In this document: positions 54,975 to 57,297 of the stretch, in pieces
How the letters are laid out: each line of letters starts with the position of its first letter
Numbering within the stretch: the first letter of the stretch is position 1
Assembly (NCBI GenBank): GCA_030454085.1
Contig: JAKDJD010000017.1
Location: 1-57,297 of the forward strand
Direction of reading: 5' to 3'
From: Kocuria sp.
Lineage (GTDB): Bacteria; Actinomycetota; Actinomycetes; Actinomycetales; Micrococcaceae
Length of the DNA stretch: 57,297 nt
Notes under the pieces: model-generated
The model's input: only the letters and a program-made list of their open reading frames with translations
What the model was told of the DNA's origin: nothing
Database searches by the model: none
Made by a program: the position numbers and the translations under genes

Positions 54975-55003
54975 GTTAACCATGAGTTGCCGTGTCCTTC
55001 ATC
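54975..55003 (+). promoter_or_regulatory. Candidate PHO box upstream of the phosphatase gene
   Basis: GTTAACC (54975), GTTGCCG (54986) and CTTCATC (54997) recur every 11 bases and match the actinobacterial PhoP repeat GTTCACC at six, four and five positions respectively. The gene downstream encodes a PhoX phosphatase, a usual Pho regulon member. Prediction only. Confidence 0.3.
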
Positions 55004-55028
55004 GCGCGGCCGGTTCCGAGTAACGGCG

Positions 55029-55060
55029 CACGCCTAGGTTCTAGGCGTGGCCTCGGCCAC
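55029..55060. promoter_or_regulatory. Tandem palindromes before the phosphatase gene
   Basis: CACGCCTAG-GTT-CTAGGCGTG (55029-55049) is a perfect 9-bp inverted repeat, and overlapping it GTGGCC-TC-GGCCAC (55047-55060) is a perfect 6-bp one. They end 35 bases before the start codon. Either a second regulator site or an RNA hairpin in the leader is possible. Confidence 0.4.
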
Positions 55061-55095
55061 CTTTTGCATCACACCGATCCCGCACAGGAGGAAAT

Positions 55096-57189
55096 TTGTC
55101 CCCTCAAGGCCGTACTCTGCTGAACTTGTTGGACTTCACGTCCGGTCGCTCTCATCGCACCTGCCTCTACAAGTGCGGGAATGCGTGCGCCAAGCCGGTC
55201 CCGAACACGTCGGAGAACGAATACTTTCGTGACATCGTGAGGCGCAAATTCGACCGACGGGCCGTCCTCAAGGGATTCGGAGCGGCGGCGGTGACCGTCG
55301 GCGGCATCAGTGTTTTGGCGGCGCGCGGTCCGGGCGCCGAGGCCAGTGCGCCCGGTAGTGCGTCGGGGGAAGCATCCGCCGGCGCAGCGTCCTCTGCACC
55401 GCCAGGACTGCGATTCGAGGCGGTTGCCCCCAACACGGAAGACGCGCTCAAAGTCCCGCAAGGCTACACGAGCGACGTCGTGATCCGCTGGGGTGACCCA
55501 GTGGTCCCCGGTGCGCCGAGCTGGGACCTCAACCACCAGTCCCCCGAATCGGCGGCCGGTCAATTCGGTTTCAACTGCGACTTCGCCGAACTCTTGCCGA
55601 TCGAGGGCCAACGCAACAGGTTCCTCCTGGTCAGCAATCACGAGTACACGACGCCGCAGCAGATGTTTCCCGGATACGACCCCGATAACCCCACCGAACA
55701 ACAGGTACGGACGGAATGGGAATCCCACGGATTGAGCATCGTGGAGGTGCAGGGCAACGATCGAGATGGGCGACTGCGGCCGGTCATGGGCAAATACAAC
55801 CGGCGCATCACGGCGACCACGGAATTCGCCCTCGTCGGTCCCGCCGCAGGATCGGATCTCACGAAGACGTCGGCGGATCCCTCCGGTACCAAGGTCCGGG
55901 GAACGCTGAACAACTGCTCCGGCAGCCTGACGCCTTGGGGCACGATTCTCTCGGGCGAAGAGAACGTGGACCAGTACTTCGCCGGTGGCTCGGAAGCGCA
56001 GGACCAGACCGCGAGGAGCCGATACAAGCGATACGGCATGGAAGACTCAGAGACCGCGCGGCACTGGGAAGACTTCGACGACCGGTTCGACATTCGCAAA
56101 GAACCGAATGAGCCTTACCGCTTCAATTACATCATCGAGGTGGATCCTTGGGATCCCACGTCCACCCCGATCAAACACACCGCCCTGGGCCGCTTCAAGC
56201 ACGAGGCCGCGACCATTCACGTGACGGAAGATGGTTCCGTAGTCGCCTACTCGGGCGATGACACACGGTTCGAGTACCTGTACAAATTCGTCAGCTCGCG
56301 AAAGATCGTACCGGGTACCTCAGACGAGGCCAGGAAGCAGAACATGAGGACCCTGGACGAGGGAACACTCTACGCAGCCCGCTTCGACGGGAATTCGCCG
56401 GACTTCACCGAGGGCACGCTGCCCGAGGACGGTGCGTTCGACGGCACCGGCCAATGGCTCGAGTTGGCGACGTGCACCGCCGACGGCACCGTCACCTCCC
56501 ACGTGGACGGGATGTCCGGCGAAGAGGTCCTGGTGTTTACACGTTTTGCCGCGGACGAGGCAGGAGCGACCAAGATGGACCGCCCGGAAGACGTCCAGCC
56601 CAGCCCGAAAACCGGCAAAGTGTATGCGGCCTTGACCAACAATTCCTACCGAGGTGCCAACCGGCCGGGCAAGAATGACGCACCGACGGCCGAATACGCC
56701 CCCATCAAGGAGAACAAGAACGGCATGGTCCTCGAGATGGACGATGACCACACCGGCACGACCTTCGGCTGGAACCTTCTCCTGGTCTGCGGCAATCCGG
56801 ACGACGCGGAAACCTACTTTGGCGGCTTCGACAAGTCCTCCGTCTCCCCCATTTCCTGCCCGGACAATTTGGCCTTCGATGACCACGGCAACGTGTGGAT
56901 CTCGACTGACGGCAATGCGTTGAAATCCAACGATGGCCTGTTCGCCGTCTCGTTGGATGCGGTCACGCGAGGTCTCACCAAACAGTTCCTGACGGTGCCG
57001 AAGGGGGCCGAAACCTGCGGACCGATCGTGAGGGAGAAGAGGGTCCTGGTCAACGTGCAGCACCCCGGTGAGGACGAGGAGGCCACCGTGGAATCCACGA
57101 CGTCCCACTGGCCCGATGGCGGCACCTCGACCGCTCGTCCGTCCACCGCGGTCATCTGGAAGAAGGACTACGGCCCGATCGGGGCCTGA
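55096..57189 (+). CDS. PhoX-family phosphatase with twin-arginine signal
   Basis: A 697-residue exported protein. The start is TTG 55096, four bases after AGGAGG. A long N-region precedes a twin-arginine signal (RR at 54-55 in FDRRAVLKGFGAAAV), ending near LAARG. The mature domain is PhoX/DUF839: GVSRWGD-like VVIRWGDPVVPG, LVSNHEYTTPQQMFPGYDP, GTLNNCSGSLTPWGTILSGE, VAYSGDDTRFEYLYKFVS, and PISCPDNLAFDDHGNVWIST. PhoX enzymes are calcium/iron alkaline phosphatases that free phosphate outside the cell. The translocase TatAC is encoded in this window. Confidence 0.92.
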   Translation: MSPQGRTLLNLLDFTSGRSHRTCLYKCGNACAKPVPNTSENEYFRDIVRRKFDRRAVLKGFGAAAVTVGGISVLAARGPGAEASAPGSASGEASAGAASSAPPGLRFEAVAPNTEDALKVPQGYTSDVVIRWGDPVVPGAPSWDLNHQSPESAAGQFGFNCDFAELLPIEGQRNRFLLVSNHEYTTPQQMFPGYDPDNPTEQQVRTEWESHGLSIVEVQGNDRDGRLRPVMGKYNRRITATTEFALVGPAAGSDLTKTSADPSGTKVRGTLNNCSGSLTPWGTILSGEENVDQYFAGGSEAQDQTARSRYKRYGMEDSETARHWEDFDDRFDIRKEPNEPYRFNYIIEVDPWDPTSTPIKHTALGRFKHEAATIHVTEDGSVVAYSGDDTRFEYLYKFVSSRKIVPGTSDEARKQNMRTLDEGTLYAARFDGNSPDFTEGTLPEDGAFDGTGQWLELATCTADGTVTSHVDGMSGEEVLVFTRFAADEAGATKMDRPEDVQPSPKTGKVYAALTNNSYRGANRPGKNDAPTAEYAPIKENKNGMVLEMDDDHTGTTFGWNLLLVCGNPDDAETYFGGFDKSSVSPISCPDNLAFDDHGNVWISTDGNALKSNDGLFAVSLDAVTRGLTKQFLTVPKGAETCGPIVREKRVLVNVQHPGEDEEATVESTTSHWPDGGTSTARPSTAVIWKKDYGPIGA

Positions 57190-57197
57190 TCAACGCA

Positions 57198-57297
57198 GAG
57201 GCCCGGGTTCCCCCCACAGTGGGGGGGGGGGGCCCGGGCGCGGTTAAGTGAGGGGCCGTGCCGGAAAAGTTTGTACCCCGGGGGGGGCTTTTGTGGC
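57198..57297. other. Terminator-like hairpin and low-quality end
   Basis: A GC-rich hairpin, with CCCGGG around 57202 pairing CCCGGG near 57232, follows the phosphatase gene and probably terminates it. The remaining sequence contains runs of 12 or more G and several C/G blocks with little complexity and no coding signal, typical of a contig edge, so base calls here are unreliable. Confidence 0.5.

Noticed and set aside
57210..57297. Long G/C runs considered as a repeat or recombination signal
   Set aside because: Homopolymer-rich, low-complexity sequence at the contig end is better explained by poor base calling.

Overview
The window is chromosomal core DNA from a high-GC Gram-positive actinobacterium, most likely Micrococcaceae (Arthrobacter/Kocuria/Rothia type). 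Evidence: an actinobacterial aa3 oxidase with CtaF and a QcrCAB bc1 complex, RbpA, a Pup cluster, a naturally fused PafBC regulator, a mycothiol gene (mshC) and a polyprenol-phosphate-mannose synthase. I see no insertion sequence, prophage, CRISPR array, rRNA or replication origin. The last ~100 bases carry long G and C runs and look like a low-quality contig end.

Layout. 1-538: end of ctaD, then ctaF. 797-2794: two damaged accessory genes, a frameshifted Cmx-like MFS pump and a VOC-family gene with two in-frame stops, lying between convergent respiratory operons. 2906-7175 (minus): ctaE-qcrC-qcrA-qcrB. 7428-11324: trpD, a DUF3054 membrane protein, NfeD plus SPFH/stomatin, rbpA. 11422-19764 (minus): mannosyl transferase, degenerate amidohydrolase-like protein, helY, tatC, tatA, a small membrane protein and pafBC. 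19803-27357 (minus): two FKBPs, pafA, pup, dop, mpa/arc, trmI. 27441-31477 (minus): M50 protease, mshC, uppP, an acidic protein and tRNA-Leu(GAG). 31596-38361: a fatty-acid module (MaoC, FabG4-like, thiolase) divergent from a TetR regulator, then an acyl-CoA oxidase. 38471-44354: pepN, an unusual membrane-anchored HIRAN-like protein, an AarF/UbiB kinase. 44365-48480 (minus): LCP transferase, L31 type B, a SpoU methyltransferase, TSUP exporter and ABC ATPase. 48585-57189: serB, two SDRs, DUF3099, a small zinc-binding-like protein, SURF1, an ABC-F ATPase and a Tat-exported PhoX phosphatase.

How the genes fit together. CtaDFE and QcrCAB form the respiratory supercomplex, and SURF1 assists oxidase assembly. 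TatA/TatC would export the Rieske protein and the PhoX protein. Dop, PafA and Pup make up a complete pupylation pathway, but no 20S proteasome genes lie between pup and pafA, and the Mpa/ARC homologue lacks the C-terminal GQYL-type tail that docks on the proteasome. The TetR gene carries a palindrome over its own predicted promoter and faces the beta-oxidation genes, so it probably controls them.

A recurring feature is a TANNNT-type -10 hexamer six or seven bases upstream of a start codon with no Shine-Dalgarno sequence, implying several leaderless mRNAs (ctaE, trpD, DUF3054, the acidic protein, tetR, pepN, serB). I found no wholly new multi-gene system; the most interesting points are the proteasome-less Pup cluster, the HIRAN-like membrane protein, the tetR operator layout and the structured phoX leader.
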